From Nitzschia sp. DOCU1 (lineage: Eukaryota > Bacillariophyta > Bacillariophyceae > Bacillariales > Bacillariaceae), in assembly GCA_951394045.1 (NCBI GenBank), contig OX595985.1, positions 4,278,001 to 4,342,000 on the forward strand: a stretch of DNA of 64,000 nt, read 5' to 3'. This document shows, in pieces, positions 49,476-60,734 of the stretch. The notes beneath the pieces are model-generated. The model searched no databases and was not told where the DNA came from. It saw nothing but the letters and a program-made list of their open reading frames with translations. The number at the start of each line of letters is the position of its first letter. Positions within the stretch are counted from its first letter, which is position 1. The position numbers and the translations under genes are program-made.

Positions 49476-50999
49476 TCAGAACGGAACCGGCATATTTGGT
49501 GGTAGTTCCTCTCCATCAACATCAATAAAATCTTTCCAATCAACGGGAACAAACAAGCTCTCGTCAAAATCAATCAACAAATCATCGAACACCATTGTCG
49601 ACCGTTCATGTTTCTGCAAGTAAGCAAATATTTTGTAGACGGTCTCGAGATGTCCAACGCGTGGGGCACAAAGGTGAGTCGCCAATGACGCTACCTCCGC
49701 AAGCACATCAATTCTTCCAAGCTCACACGCCCACCGCAGTACTCCTATCAAATGCATAAAATGAGTCGCCATTTCGTCATCAAGTAATGGACTCGTGTCC
49801 AACTCCGGCCGATAACTCTTTGGAAATGGCCGATCAGAATCCTTCATTGGCAGATCACGGCCTTCCAACTTCAAGGTTTCACGCAAATTCTTAACCGCGC
49901 TCTTCACATAATCGTTGGCCAAGATTGCCCAAACCCAACGACCATCAGGTAGTTGATACTTGCCTATGTTTGCCCCGAGATACCTCTCGGGCGGTGCCAC
50001 TTCATCATTCTTCAACCGGTACATCCCTGCGATAGCCTTCATTGTTTCCTGCGGTTTGTGTGACATGCACATGATATCATCAACATAAACGAGTAGATAT
50101 TCATAATATTCGCTCCCGTCCGGCTTGATTTGCGGCCTGATATAAACATCAGGGTCTGCTTTCGAGTCTCGCCATCCCAAATCAATTAGACTCGTCCTCA
50201 GCATATTTCTCCACGCCGCCCCGGACGACCTTATTAATAAATTCATAAATGGTTAGTGTACAAAGCAAATTTTGTGTTCCCTTTTCCTCTCTCACCGTAG
50301 ACCATATAGTGCTTTGACGATTAGCATAACCGCCCCCTCGTCACTGCCAAATTCCGGGCCTGCCACTGTCCAAATCTTCTCCCGGCAGTCTGCATTTAAA
50401 TATGCGTTTCCTATATCGGCTGCGAGTATGTCCAGATTGTTCAATGCTGCCATCAAAAGAGTAATTCGCATGCTGTCCCTGGAAACCACCAATGCATAAG
50501 TTATCGATGCCGGGGTCTCGGTTGTATGCCCTCCGGCAACAAGTCTGGCTTTTCTTGTGAAGTTACCGTCCATTTTAATATCAAATACCATATGGCACTT
50601 GATTTCTTGATATCCCACCAGTGTTTTGCCTGACCTTGCCTCCTCAACAGTAACGCCATCTTTCCTTTGAAAAGCTGGGTGCACGTTCTTCATTTCCTTC
50701 ATGATGGCATCGTACCAAAGGGTCGTGCCAGTTTCCTCATCAATCTTGAGTGCTTCCTTAACAGAATGTGGTAGCCGAATGCCAAACTTGTGGGTAGTCC
50801 GCCAGTATCTGCTCTTGACCTTCTTGATAATGATATTGCGCTTTCGAAGCACGTCCGAAACCCACCACTTGAATGCGGGTTCTTCGGCGATCCCATTTCC
50901 AACGGCATATTCCGCCACCTCTACTGGATTGTTTTCTTTCAAATCCTTCATGGCAACCCAAGTTGTTGCTCCATCTTTCCATTCTACCAAAGATCCCAC
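49476..50999 (-). pseudogene. Copia H reverse transcriptase
   Basis: Segments 50999-50296 and 50229-49476 form one RT. It includes LVEWKDGATTWVAMKDLK, LAADIGNAYLNAD (catalytic Asp), LIVKALYGLR, then SSGAAWRNML after the interruption, and the YVDD box in LLVYVDDIMCMS. Skipping 50230-50295 restores a continuous frame across ALYGLR-SSGAAW. The frame of the upstream integrase is lost by a one-base deletion near 50990. Confidence 0.8.
50230..50295 (-). other. Candidate 66-bp intron in copia H RT
   Basis: On the minus strand the insert starts GTGAGAGAGG and ends ATTAATAAG, with CACTAACC (a good branch-point match) 22-29 bases before its end. It contains in-frame stops. Exact removal joins CTACG to GTCGTCC, giving the conserved LYGLRSSGAAW sequence. 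The direct relative copia F has no insert at the same place. Confidence 0.6.
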
Positions 51000-52490
51000 C
51001 CGATGATGGTGATCTTGGGAATTTGATTCCCATTCCTTGAAGTTACAAAACCATTGTCATTCTTGATCGCTCGCCGGTCCGACCTTTGATCCAAGATTTC
51101 CTTTAAATAAAAGAATTGGTGACCCTCGTCATCCACCTGCGAGAATAAGTTTTCCGCAATGACATTCGCCGTGTACTCCGCCGTCGTCCCATCTGGGAAC
51201 TCGACTTCGTATTCCCGAGTATTCATGATAGGGTTAGCATTATACTTTCCAATTGGGAGACCGTCTGGTCCCTTTGCCCTTTTCTTAATGGTCCCTCGCA
51301 CATATTCATCCCCCTGAGGTAGTAGAACCTCCGCTCCAATGTAAGTATCCAAGGAGTCAGCATCGTGGCCCTCGACATCCATTCCTGGCATGTCTTTGCC
51401 TTCCACTGCTCCGACAATTTCGTGGTCTTCGGCTTCATCAGTGAATAGATCCTGTTGTCCAAATTTACCTTCCTCGTTTCTGTCAATGTATTGCTCGTCG
51501 TTGAGCGCCTCCTCAAGTTGCCGATCAAACCTCTCTATCCTTCGCCGAGTATCATCATTCTTGTAGTCATCTTGGACCACATGCTGAATTGTTGTGCGAG
51601 CCAATACTCTTCCTGATTCGTTCATGACGTAGTCACACAAAGCGCCACCAATTCGGTGTGCCACTCCCACAAACCTACCAAGTTGTGGATTAATGTCGGC
51701 ATTTGGGTTGTCCCAATACCAAACGCGATCCCAGAAAGAAAAATCGAGCCACTCAGAAATATCCACCGAGTCGCCAGTGACCCCTTCAACGCCAGTCCTC
51801 CCGTCCCGGCCTGAAGCAGTGCGAGATAAAATCTCGGCTTCCCATACCATGCCATAATCCCACACTCTCCTTGGGACGCCTAGAGATGTTGCCCTGTTCC
51901 TCCATTTCCTCCTCAGCGTTCCAATGTCACGTTCGCAGCGGTTCTGCCAGGGTGAGTAAGGCTCTGTCTGTCGCAATAGCATCCGCACTTTGCGTGCGGT
52001 CTTAGCAAAGTCACTGCCCGGAGCGACTTGCTCCAAAGCGCCATCTACTGTCATCATTTCCGGCACGCCAACGTCGTCAAGAAACTCTTGCAGCGCTGCG
52101 CCGGCTTCACCTTTTGACTCCATTGGAAATACCTTAATCAAGCCTTCGCCACTGAAGACCTGTGCATACTTATTACCTCAAATAGATTTCACCCCAGAGA
52201 TCATTGTATCCGAGAAGAATTTAGCTCTCAATCGTCGCCTCGAATCCGACAGAATATCTGTGCGGTATCGCCTCCGAAGAGGATGAACGGCTGTGCGAAT
52301 ACCGACTTGAGTCGTCACCTGTAAGGTGCTCTTTGCTGTTTCCAAGCCGATTCTCCATTTCTGAGCCAACAACTCCGGTGTTACAACAGAGTGCCGAGTG
52401 GTAGCTACTGGAGCAACCGACACAGCTTGAGCAGTCCTTGCAACCTGCACCTTCGAAATTAATTTAGACATCATCGTCAAACCTGTATAA
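50984..52490 (-). pseudogene. Copia H pre-integrase and integrase
   Basis: This contains HSVVTPELLAQKWRIGLETA, RTAVHPLRRRYRTD, then after a TGA (52176-52178) GNKYAQVF. The integrase core follows with Asp in MMTVDGAL and Glu in NRCERDIGTLRR. A linker region resembles that of copia F (TREYEVEFPDGT). The TGA sits where an Arg codon (CGA) is plausible. The frame ends in IIGWDLW at 50984. Confidence 0.75.
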
Positions 52491-53235
52491 ACAGATTGAA
52501 TGCCGGCCACCCCACAAAATGGTTGTTCGCCAAGGCTTGCAATAGCGTTGATTTCGTGGGCGAAAATAAGCACCGATGTAGAAATAAAACAATTTGGCGT
52601 GTGGTTCCGTCATGTACCAAGAAGTTCATTTGTGGCTTTGGCAGTGTTAAAGGAAGTGCCCATAGTCCATTTGGCTGGCAGGAGCCAGCAATTGGGGGTA
52701 GGTTTGGATGCCGGATGTTGACAGATTTGGCATCAAAGGTAGCTGTGTAACCAACATCACATAATTTTCCGATGGAAACAAGCGAGTGCTGGAGTGGCGG
52801 GATGACATGGCAGGCACGGGCCGTGGCCGGGATATCAGGGAATGGTAATGAAGCGGTGTGGGAGGAGGCTATTTCGGCACCATTGGGCATTGCAACTTGA
52901 ATGGGTGCAGTTGCAATTTTCTTGTCGGTGATGTGGGCTGTGGTGGTGAAAAAATGATCGGTTGCTCCGCTATCCGCAAAGGCAAGTGTAGTTAATGGCA
53001 AGGGCTGCAGACAGTGAGGAGTGATAGCCATATTGCTATGGTTACAACTAGACATAGTCTGCCCAGGGCGTCAGACCACGGGCTTTCCATCCTGATTTCC
53101 CCCACTGCGGGTGGAGTGAAACTTAGCTGCATTGCGGTAGACGCCCTGGCGGAGTAGGCGCAGATCTTCGTATGTGGGTTGGCCCTCGATTCTGGTGGGG
53201 CAGACGGGGAAGGAATTGAAGAACTCCTCTTCCCT
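52491..53235 (-). pseudogene. Copia I fragment: Gag start and protease
   Basis: From 53235 down, NSFPVCPTRIEGQPTYEDLR resembles a copia Gag N-terminus. It jumps after KPVV to a protease with LAFADSGATDHFFT, the Ty1/copia active site, and a HSLVSIGKLCDVGY block. The middle of Gag is missing. The fragment stops near 52491 against copia H, and at 53236 gypsy B2 begins. It is a different copia family from F, G and H. Confidence 0.7.
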
Positions 53236-53239
53236 ATTA

Positions 53240-53770
53240 TGCAGTACACTGCTTTGCACGTCGACTCCTTCGAATGATTGTAGTCCAAAATTATTAGTCT
53301 AATTAGTCATGTGTGACATCATGTGTGATGACATAGCATGACGAGAGCGTTGCGCACGGACGCGGACGCCAGGCCGGTCTCGGACATCGTCGGCAAGGCC
53401 CATTACCTATTGACGTCACTGACGACGTGACGTTACGTGACGCAAGCATCGCGCATGACTCCAGCTAGTCGTATGCCGATGAGATCCTAGTGTCAATGCC
53501 ACCTAAGATCTGGCACCTTGATGACATTGAGGTAACTATACTTTATTCCAGAGTAGCTGACAACGTCCAAGGAACCCTAGTGGAACGTCGTAGCTAGTCT
53601 ACTACAAGATGCATCAACCTCCTGTTCGGATTGTTGTCGATGCATGTCAAGGTCTCGACTCTACTAGAACTACGAGAGGCTACGAGACAACTTTACATGA
53701 TGAAAAAGGTTATTCCTAAAGCTAGTCATAATTTTCACAACTATTTCGATCCTAGAAGCGACGTAGTGCA
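53240..53770 (+). repeat. 5' LTR of gypsy B2
   Basis: This 531-bp LTR starts TGCAGTACACTGC and ends CGTAGTGCA. The palindrome AGTGTTAACACT follows at 53772-53783 and the CACGAC hairpin directly after. The cluster of TGACG sites is conserved, including TGACGTCA near 53413. Confidence 0.9.
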
Positions 53771-53823
53771 TAGTGTTAACACTCCACGACAATCGTCGTG
53801 ATCAAGACTAAACTACTCTCAAG

Positions 53824-54994
53824 ATGAAGCTTTCTAACACAACCGTCGCGGCCGTCGCCGCTATTCCTCGGAACGACATGATGAAAAGGGGTTTTCAACG
53901 CGCTCCAATCCCTATCCAACGTGAACCGGAAGTAATCGTGAACAAAGAGAAGCTCGTGACCTTCAAGTGCCACAGCATTCCCGATGATCCAAACTCGACT
54001 CAGTTTGAACTCTCGATCTTGCCTTTCAACGGTGACGAGTCGGCCGAGACCTGGTTTTGCTTGCAAGACAAGGCCAAAAAGGTGATCAAGGGTCAGAACT
54101 TGACCACTGGCCCTCAGAGGTACGAGTTTTACCGCCGTATCCTCATCGGAAAGGCTCTCGCTAGGTTCGAAGAGTCCGCAGCAGCCGCTGGAAACGAGAT
54201 GATCGCAAATCTCAAGGCGACCCTCCAAGGAGTCACCAACTACGTTCTCCCGGCTAGAGCACTCCAAACTCAGAAACGCTACATGCGCCGTTTGTGTTGC
54301 ACGCCTCCCGAAATGACCATGAAGGAGTACATCAGTCGCTTCCAGCAGCTCAACCATTATTTGTCGTTGTTTGATACTATGCATGGCGACAGAAACAAAC
54401 TACCCAAGGACGAGATTATTGAACATGCGGAGTTTGTCATTCCCGCTAGTTGGCGTCAGCAGATGATCCTGCAAGGTTTTGAGCCGATTGATCACAGTTT
54501 GGACGAGTTTACCCAGTTCTGCGAGCACCTTGAATTTACTGAAAAGTTGCATGAAGCGAATCACATCCCCCGTAAGCAAAAGCCAGATGGCGCCCATCCT
54601 CCGAAGGGGAAGCGAGACCCGCGAATGGAACACTCGAAGCCCGCTGCTAAGCGCGGCCCCAATGACAAGACTCCTCCCTTTAAATGTGCCTACCATGGCC
54701 CCAACTGGTCCCACAACACTGGGGACTGCAAGATGGTGGTGGCGCAGGCCCAAAAGATGGCTGCTGCCCATGGAAACTTCATCAAGAATGGCGATAAAAA
54801 GCCTCTTTACGGCAACCGCACTTGGGTGCGTGACGATGGCGGCGCCAACAAGAAGGAAGAACTGCATGCTATGATTCAGAACATGGTCAAAGATGCGGTT
54901 AAAGACGAACGCAAGCCCAAGGCGGTTGATCCACCCGACGAGGAAAACTTCAATGTGGATGAACTCTTGGCTAACCTTGTCGCTAGCTGCGATG
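53824..54994 (+). pseudogene. Gypsy B2 Gag (3' end displaced by gypsy C)
   Basis: ATG 53824 opens the fullest Gag of the B family here: a capsid-like part, RYMRRLCCTPPEMTMKEYIS, GFEPIDHSLDEF, and the Cys/His motif CAYHGPNWSHNTGDC, to LVASCD. The last two codons and the TGA are replaced by gypsy C sequence, which supplies a chance stop at 55000-55002. It shows that the TAA in gypsy B gag and the 11-bp loss in B3 gag are private lesions. Confidence 0.85.
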
Positions 54995-55019
54995 TGCACT
55001 AGGCTAGAAACTGCAGTAG

Positions 55020-55551
55020 TGCAGTACACTGCTTTACACGTCGACTCCTTCGAATGATTGTAGTCCAATAATATTAGTCTATTTAGTCATGTGTGACATC
55101 ATGTGTGATGACGTAGCATGACGAAAGCGTTGCATGCGGACGCGAACGCTAGGCCGGTCTCGGACATCGTCGGACAAGGCCCATAACCTATTGACGTCAC
55201 CGTCGGCGTGACGTTGCATGACGCAGGCATCGCGCATGACTCCAGCTAGTCGAATGCCGATGAGATCCTAGTGTCAATGCCACCTAAGATCTGGCACCTC
55301 GATGACATCGAGGTAGCTATACTTTATTCCAGAGTAGCTGACGACGTCCAAAGAACCCTAGTACAACGTCGTAGCTAGTCTACTACAAGATGCATCAACC
55401 TCCTGTTCGGATTGTTGTCGATGCATGTCAAAGGTCTCGACTCTACTAGAACTACGAGAGCCTACGAGACAACTTGCATGAGAAATACATCTAGTTTTTA
55501 ACCTAGCCATAATTTTCACAACCTTTTCGATCCTACAAACGACGTAGTGCA
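55020..55551 (+). repeat. 5' LTR of gypsy B3
   Basis: The 532-bp LTR has TGCAGTACACTGC and CGTAGTGCA ends. The palindrome AGTGTTAACACT follows at 55553-55564, then the hairpin CACGAC-AATC-GTCGTG. Confidence 0.95.
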
Positions 55552-55602
55552 TAGTGTTAACACTCCACGACAATCGTCGTGATCAAGATCAATTTACTCA
55601 AG

Positions 55603-56767
55603 ATGAAGCTCTCTAACGCAACCGTTGCCGCCGCCGCGGCTATTCCTCGCCATGACATGTCAAGAAAAGGTTTTCAACAAGCCCCGATCCCTATTCAACG
55701 TGAACCTGAAGTTGCAGTGAACAAGGAAAAGCTGGTTACCTTCAAGTGTCGCAATGTTCCTGAAGATCCAACCTCCACTCAGTTCGAACTGTCGATTCTT
55801 CCGTTCAACGGCGACGAGTCGCCTGAAACTTGGTTTCGCCTCCAAGAAAAGGCCAAAAAGGTGATCAACGGTCAGCACCTGACTACCGGTCCGCAAAAGT
55901 ATGAGTTTTACCGCCGTATCCTCACCGGAAAGGCCCTCGCCAAGTTCGAGGAAACCGCAGCGACCGCTGGGAACGAAACAAGTGCAAATTTGAAAATCGT
56001 CCTCCAAGGAGTGACTAACTACGTTCTCCCGGCTCGCGCACTTCAGACCCAGAAACGTTACATGCGCCGTTTGTGTCGCAAGCCTCCTGAGATGTCGATG
56101 AAGGAATATATCAGCCGCTTCCAGCAACTCAACAGCTACTTGGCGATGTTTGACAGCACTCGTGGAGCAGCCAACAAGCTTCCCAACGACGAGATCATTG
56201 AGCATGCAGAATTCGCCATTCCCGCCAGTTGGCGTCAACAGATGATCCTGCAGGGTTTCGAGCCGATTGGACGAGTTTACCCAGTTCTGCGAGCGCCTCG
56301 AATTCACCGAAAAAATGCACGAAACTCACCACGTCCGTAAGCAGAAGCCAGATGGCAACCATCCTCCGAAGGGGAAGCGAGACCCGCGAATGGATCACTC
56401 GAAGCCCGCTGCTAAGCGCGGCCCTAATGACAAGACTCCTCCCTTTAAATGTGCCTACCATGGCCCCAACTGGTCCCACAACACTGGGGACTGCAAGATG
56501 GTGGTGGCGCAGGCCCAGAAGATGGCTGCCGCCCATGGAAACTTCATCAAGAATGGCGATAAAAAGCCTCGTTACGGTAACCGCACTTGGGTTCGTGACG
56601 ATGGCGGCGCCAACAAGAAAGAAGAACTACATGCCATGATCCAGAACATGGTCAAGGACGCGGTCAAGGACGAACGCAAGCGCAAGGCGATTGATCCACC
56701 CGACGAGGAAAACTTTAATGTGGACGAACTCTTGGCTAACCTTGTCGCTAGCGACGATGAAAACTGA
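55603..56767 (+). pseudogene. Gypsy B3 Gag (11-bp deletion)
   Basis: ATG 55603 (MKLSNATVAAAAAIP) opens Gag. At about 56269 eleven bases present in B and B2 (ATCACAGTTTG) are missing between two TTG repeats, shifting the frame. The downstream frame from 56267 continues normally through DEFTQFCERLEF and the CAYHGPNWSHNTGDC motif to AAC-TGA-AGG. With Pol intact and LTRs nearly identical, the deletion is probably recent, or Gag was supplied in trans. Confidence 0.85.
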
Positions 56768-56803
56768 AGGTGTGAGCGAGTTGTACACGAAAAATCTAGT
56801 TTA

Positions 56804-59800
56804 ATGCATAATCATAAGGACGAGTTATCCTATTACAAAATCTCTGAAAGAGTAGGTGGGAAACGCAAAAATTGCGGATGTGACGAAGTTTTCGTTTTCC
56901 ACGAGCAACACGATGGGGCACGACATGCGAGCCCATCCGTCTATATACCGTCCGAGCCGGGCGAGGTCTTCGCCTCATTGGACCAATGCATTAATTACCG
57001 TATCGCGGCGGAATCGCACGCGATAACGCGACTGTACAACCGGAGCTCACCAAAACGCCAGAAAACCGCGCCAGACGAAATTCCGTACTGTTTCGCGCAA
57101 ATTAACACGCGCCTAGGCAAGGCCAAGGCGGCAGCGTTGACGACGCTACTAGACACCGGAGCATCACGAGGACTGATCTCCGAGAAGCATGTCAGGAAAC
57201 TACGTGTCAGGACGACACCATCGAGAACCACCTTCACGACAGCTGGAGGTGTCGTCGAGACACACCGCGAAGTAAAAATCCAGTTTAAACTTCCGGAATT
57301 TCATGCCAATAGGGTGATTGAATGGGTCTTCCAGGTGACATCCGACCTTGGCAACTACGACATGATCATTGGCAGAGACCTTCTGCGAGAACTAGGTGTC
57401 AAGTTCGACTTCAAGACAAGGGAAGTCGAATGGGATTTAGCTGCTATAGCAATGAAGATATATGGCGAGACGCCCAACGAAGACGCCTGGCAGGCCGACG
57501 CAGATGGTGGTGCCAAGTCTATTAAACAAATCTTAGACGCTAAATATGCCCCAGCGGACATTCCACAGAAAATCTCCGAGATGGACCATCTGTCGGAAGA
57601 AGATAAATCCGCCCTCAAGACGCTTCTTCAGAAACATGAGACGCTCTTTGACGGCACGCTCGGCACTTGGAAAGGCGAGCCCTATGATATCGAGCTAAAG
57701 CCTAATGTCACGCCATATCATGCGAGGCCATATCCAGTGCCGAAGGCTTATGAACAGACGCTACGCGACGAGGTCGATCGCCTCTGCGCAGTCGGCGTAC
57801 TAAAGAAAGTCAACCGCTCTGAATGGGCGGCACCGTCGTTCATCATACCAAAGAAGGACAAGACGGTACGGTTCATAAACGACTTCCGCGAGCTCAACAA
57901 GCGAATCAAGCGGAAGCCATTCCCGCTACCAAAGATACAAGAGCTACTGTTAAAACTAGAAGGTTTTCAGTACGCTACTAGTTTAGACCTAAACATGGGC
58001 TACTACCATGTGGAACTTAGTCCGAACGCAAAGAAACTTTGCACTCTCGTCTTCCCATGGGGAAAATATGAGATGCAGCGACTACCTATGGGACTCAGCA
58101 ATAGCCCCGATATCTTCCAGGAAAAGATGTCGTCGCTGTTCGCAGACCTAGAGTACATACGTACGTACATAGACGACCTTCTAGTACTTACTAAGGGTAG
58201 TTACCTAGACCACCTAGAGAAACTCGACGTGGTACTACAACGTCTGAAAGACACGGGACTCAAGGTGAACATCAAGAAGTCCTTCTTCGCGAAAGCGGAG
58301 CTCGAATACCTTGGCTACTGGATTACCCGCGACGGCATCCAACCAGTAGCAACCAAAGTGCAAGCAATCCAAGCCATGCTCGCACCGCGCAATAAAAAGG
58401 AACTACGCGCTTTCATCGGTATCGTGAATTATTATCGCGACATGTGGGTGCGCCGATCGCACATCCTCGCCCCGCTCGCATCACTTACGTCGAAAACAGC
58501 TAAGGGGGAGTGGACCGGCGCGCACCAAGAGGCATTTGACACGATGAAGAAAATAATAAGTAAGGAGGTTCTCCTAACTTACCCGAACTTTCATCTACCG
58601 TTTGATATACATACTGACGCGAGCGACACGCAGCTTGGCGCGGTCATCTCGCAGAACGGTAAGCCTATCGTGTTCTATAGTCGCAAACTCAATCCCGCGC
58701 AGACACGGTATACCACTACCGAGCGGGAACTACTAGCTATTGTAGAAACACTCAAGGAGTTCCGTACGATTCTCCTAGGTCAACAGATTTGCGTCTACAC
58801 CGACCACAAGAATCTAACCTATAAAAACTTCAATACTGAACGCGTTATGCGCTGGCGACTCATCCTCGAAGAGTATGGTCCCGAACTTGTCTACGTTCGA
58901 GGTGAGACGAATGTAGTAGCGGACGCCCTTAGTCGACTTGGTAAGGACGAAAAGCCCTTTACCGAGGCCAATTTCGCAGAGTACTTTGGGGGCGATGAAC
59001 TACCTGAAAGCGTCTTCCCCCTTACCTACAAGTACATTATGCGACATCAGCGAAAAGATACCGCGCTGCTCCAAAAGGCAGCGTCGGACAGTAGATATAG
59101 TGTAAAGGTTTTTCGTGGGGGTGGTAAGAAACGTCCTCTAGTAGTTAGAGATGGTAAGATAGTTATTCCGCAGTCACTCCAACGCCGATGCGTTGAGTGG
59201 TACCACGAGACACTGTGTCACCCGGGGGAGACCCGTACGGAGCACACGATTCGGCAGCATTTCTACTGGAAAGGACTGCGAACCGACGTCGTCGACATCT
59301 GCAAGAAATGCAGGTTGTGCCAATTAACAAAGCGCAAGACCCTTAAGTATGGGCACCTGCCAATTAAGGAACCCGAGAGCGAACCCTGGGAAATCCTATG
59401 TGTCGATCTCATAGGCCCCTACTCGATTAACCAGGGTAAACGAAATAAGGGTAAACAGAAACAACTCGAGCTTTGGTGCCTTACCATGATTGATCCGGCA
59501 ACTGGCTGGTTTGAGATGGTTCGCGTACCCAATAAAGAGGCTTTTAGTATCGCCGAATTAGCCGAAAAGACGTGGTTCACAAGATACCCGTGGCCACAAC
59601 AAGTTATTTATGACCGCGGCACGGAGTTCATGGGCGAATTCCGGCGAATGGTCAAGGAAGACTATGGCGTGCTTGCGCGCCCAATCACTGCGAGAAACCC
59701 GCAGGCGAACGCAATACTCGAACGAGTACACCAAACTATCGGGAATATGATTCGTACGTTTGAACTGCAGCACTCAGACGATACAGTCGGACTCGATGGA

Positions 59801-60175
59801 ATCCTGGCAGCCGTGATGTTCGCCGTGCGCACGACATATCACACGACGCTACAGGCTACGCCGATGCAACTAGTTTTCGGTAGAGATGCCATTCTCAACA
59901 CCCGCTTCGAAGCTAATTGGAAGCTCATCCGTGAGCGCAAGATGCAACGCATTGCGAAGAACAATGCGGCAGAAAACAAAACGCGATTACCGTATGAGTA
60001 TCACGTAGGCCAACAGATCATGATCAAGCAGGACCAACAACGTAAGTTTGGTGCTAACCCTTACGATGGTCCGTATCCAATAGTCGCCGTGAATGACAAC
60101 GGTACAGTACGTATCCAGAAGGGTGCAGTTACTCAGACTTGGAACATTCGTAACATACATCCCTATCATAGTTAA
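56804..60175 (+). CDS. Gypsy B3 Pol: protease, RT, RNase H, integrase (intact)
   Basis: The ORF has 1123 residues without interruption. The frame is open upstream to the gag TGA (56765-56767), so the ATG at 56804 need not be the true start. Protease has LLDTGASRG (about 115) and NYDMIIGRDLL. The RT has IIPKKDKTVRFINDFRELN and YIDD in RTYIDDLLVLTKG. RNase H has HTDASDTQLGAV, YTDHKNLTY and VVADALSRLG. Integrase has HETLCHPG...CKKCRLC, DLIGPY, YDRGTEFMGEF and NAILERVHQ, with an SH3-like tail (GQQIMIKQDQ). It is the best candidate for a functional enzyme in the window. Confidence 0.95.
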   Translation: MHNHKDELSYYKISERVGGKRKNCGCDEVFVFHEQHDGARHASPSVYIPSEPGEVFASLDQCINYRIAAESHAITRLYNRSSPKRQKTAPDEIPYCFAQINTRLGKAKAAALTTLLDTGASRGLISEKHVRKLRVRTTPSRTTFTTAGGVVETHREVKIQFKLPEFHANRVIEWVFQVTSDLGNYDMIIGRDLLRELGVKFDFKTREVEWDLAAIAMKIYGETPNEDAWQADADGGAKSIKQILDAKYAPADIPQKISEMDHLSEEDKSALKTLLQKHETLFDGTLGTWKGEPYDIELKPNVTPYHARPYPVPKAYEQTLRDEVDRLCAVGVLKKVNRSEWAAPSFIIPKKDKTVRFINDFRELNKRIKRKPFPLPKIQELLLKLEGFQYATSLDLNMGYYHVELSPNAKKLCTLVFPWGKYEMQRLPMGLSNSPDIFQEKMSSLFADLEYIRTYIDDLLVLTKGSYLDHLEKLDVVLQRLKDTGLKVNIKKSFFAKAELEYLGYWITRDGIQPVATKVQAIQAMLAPRNKKELRAFIGIVNYYRDMWVRRSHILAPLASLTSKTAKGEWTGAHQEAFDTMKKIISKEVLLTYPNFHLPFDIHTDASDTQLGAVISQNGKPIVFYSRKLNPAQTRYTTTERELLAIVETLKEFRTILLGQQICVYTDHKNLTYKNFNTERVMRWRLILEEYGPELVYVRGETNVVADALSRLGKDEKPFTEANFAEYFGGDELPESVFPLTYKYIMRHQRKDTALLQKAASDSRYSVKVFRGGGKKRPLVVRDGKIVIPQSLQRRCVEWYHETLCHPGETRTEHTIRQHFYWKGLRTDVVDICKKCRLCQLTKRKTLKYGHLPIKEPESEPWEILCVDLIGPYSINQGKRNKGKQKQLELWCLTMIDPATGWFEMVRVPNKEAFSIAELAEKTWFTRYPWPQQVIYDRGTEFMGEFRRMVKEDYGVLARPITARNPQANAILERVHQTIGNMIRTFELQHSDDTVGLDGILAAVMFAVRTTYHTTLQATPMQLVFGRDAILNTRFEANWKLIRERKMQRIAKNNAAENKTRLPYEYHVGQQIMIKQDQQRKFGANPYDGPYPIVAVNDNGTVRIQKGAVTQTWNIRNIHPYHS

Positions 60176-60202
60176 GTCCTGTCCCTCCATCATGGGGGCG
60201 GG

Positions 60203-60734
60203 TGCAGTACACTGCTTTACACGTCGACTCCTTCGAATGATTGTAGTCCAATAATATTAGTCTATTTAGTCATGTGTGACATCATGTGTGATGACGTAGC
60301 ATGACGAAAGCGTTGCATGCGGACGCGAACGCTAGGCCGGTCTCGGACATCGTCGGACAAGGCCCATAACCTATTGACGTCACCGTCGGCGTGACGTTGC
60401 ATGACGCAGGCATCGCGCATGACTCCAGCTAGTCGAATGCCGATGAGATCCTAGTGTCAATGCCACCTAAGATCTGGCACCTTGATGACATTGAGGTAAC
60501 TATACTTTATTCCAGAGTAGCTGACAACGTCCAAAGAACCCTAGTACAACGTCGTAGCTAGTCTACTACAAGATGCATCAACCTCCTGTTCGGATTGTTG
60601 TCGATGCATGTCAAAGGTCTCGACTCTACTAGAACTACGAGAGCCTACGAGACAACTTGCATGAGAAATACATCTAGTTTTTAACCTAGCCATAATTTTC
60701 ACAACCTTTTCGATCCTACAAACGACGTAGTGCA
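60203..60734 (+). repeat. 3' LTR of gypsy B3
   Basis: The 532-bp LTR is preceded by CATGGGGGCGGG (60191-60202, polypurine tract) and followed by the GTAG duplication. Differences from the 5' LTR cluster near 60482-60530 and are C/T or G/A, mostly at CpG. Confidence 0.95.

Larger units (their letters stand above)
49036..52490 (-). mobile_element. Copia element H (decayed) with an intron-like insert
   Basis: The minus-strand order is pre-integrase, integrase, RT and RNase H, as in copia F but clearly diverged. Lesions are a TGA at 52176-52178, a frameshift near 50990, a 66-bp intron-like interruption (50230-50295), and a deletion joining the RT tail to RNase H at about 49475. No LTRs could be delimited. 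At its upstream edge it meets a fragment of a different copia (I). Confidence 0.75.
53240..54994 (+). mobile_element. Gypsy B2 (5' LTR and gag; continues beyond gypsy C)
   Basis: This is a B-family element with LTR 53240-53770, palindromic leader and gag. It is cut at the last gag codons by gypsy C (from 54995), so its pol and 3' LTR should lie right of the window end. It inserted into copia I gag; the left flank is ATTA (53236-53239). Confidence 0.8.
55020..60734 (+). mobile_element. Gypsy B3, youngest B-family copy
   Basis: LTRs at 55020-55551 and 60203-60734 (532 bp each) differ at about four positions by eye, all transitions. The flanking GTAG is at 55016-55019 and 60735-60738. It has leader palindrome, gag, pol and polypurine tract. 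Pol is intact; gag has an 11-bp deletion. It inserted in the LTR of gypsy C, which itself sits in gypsy B2. Confidence 0.95.
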
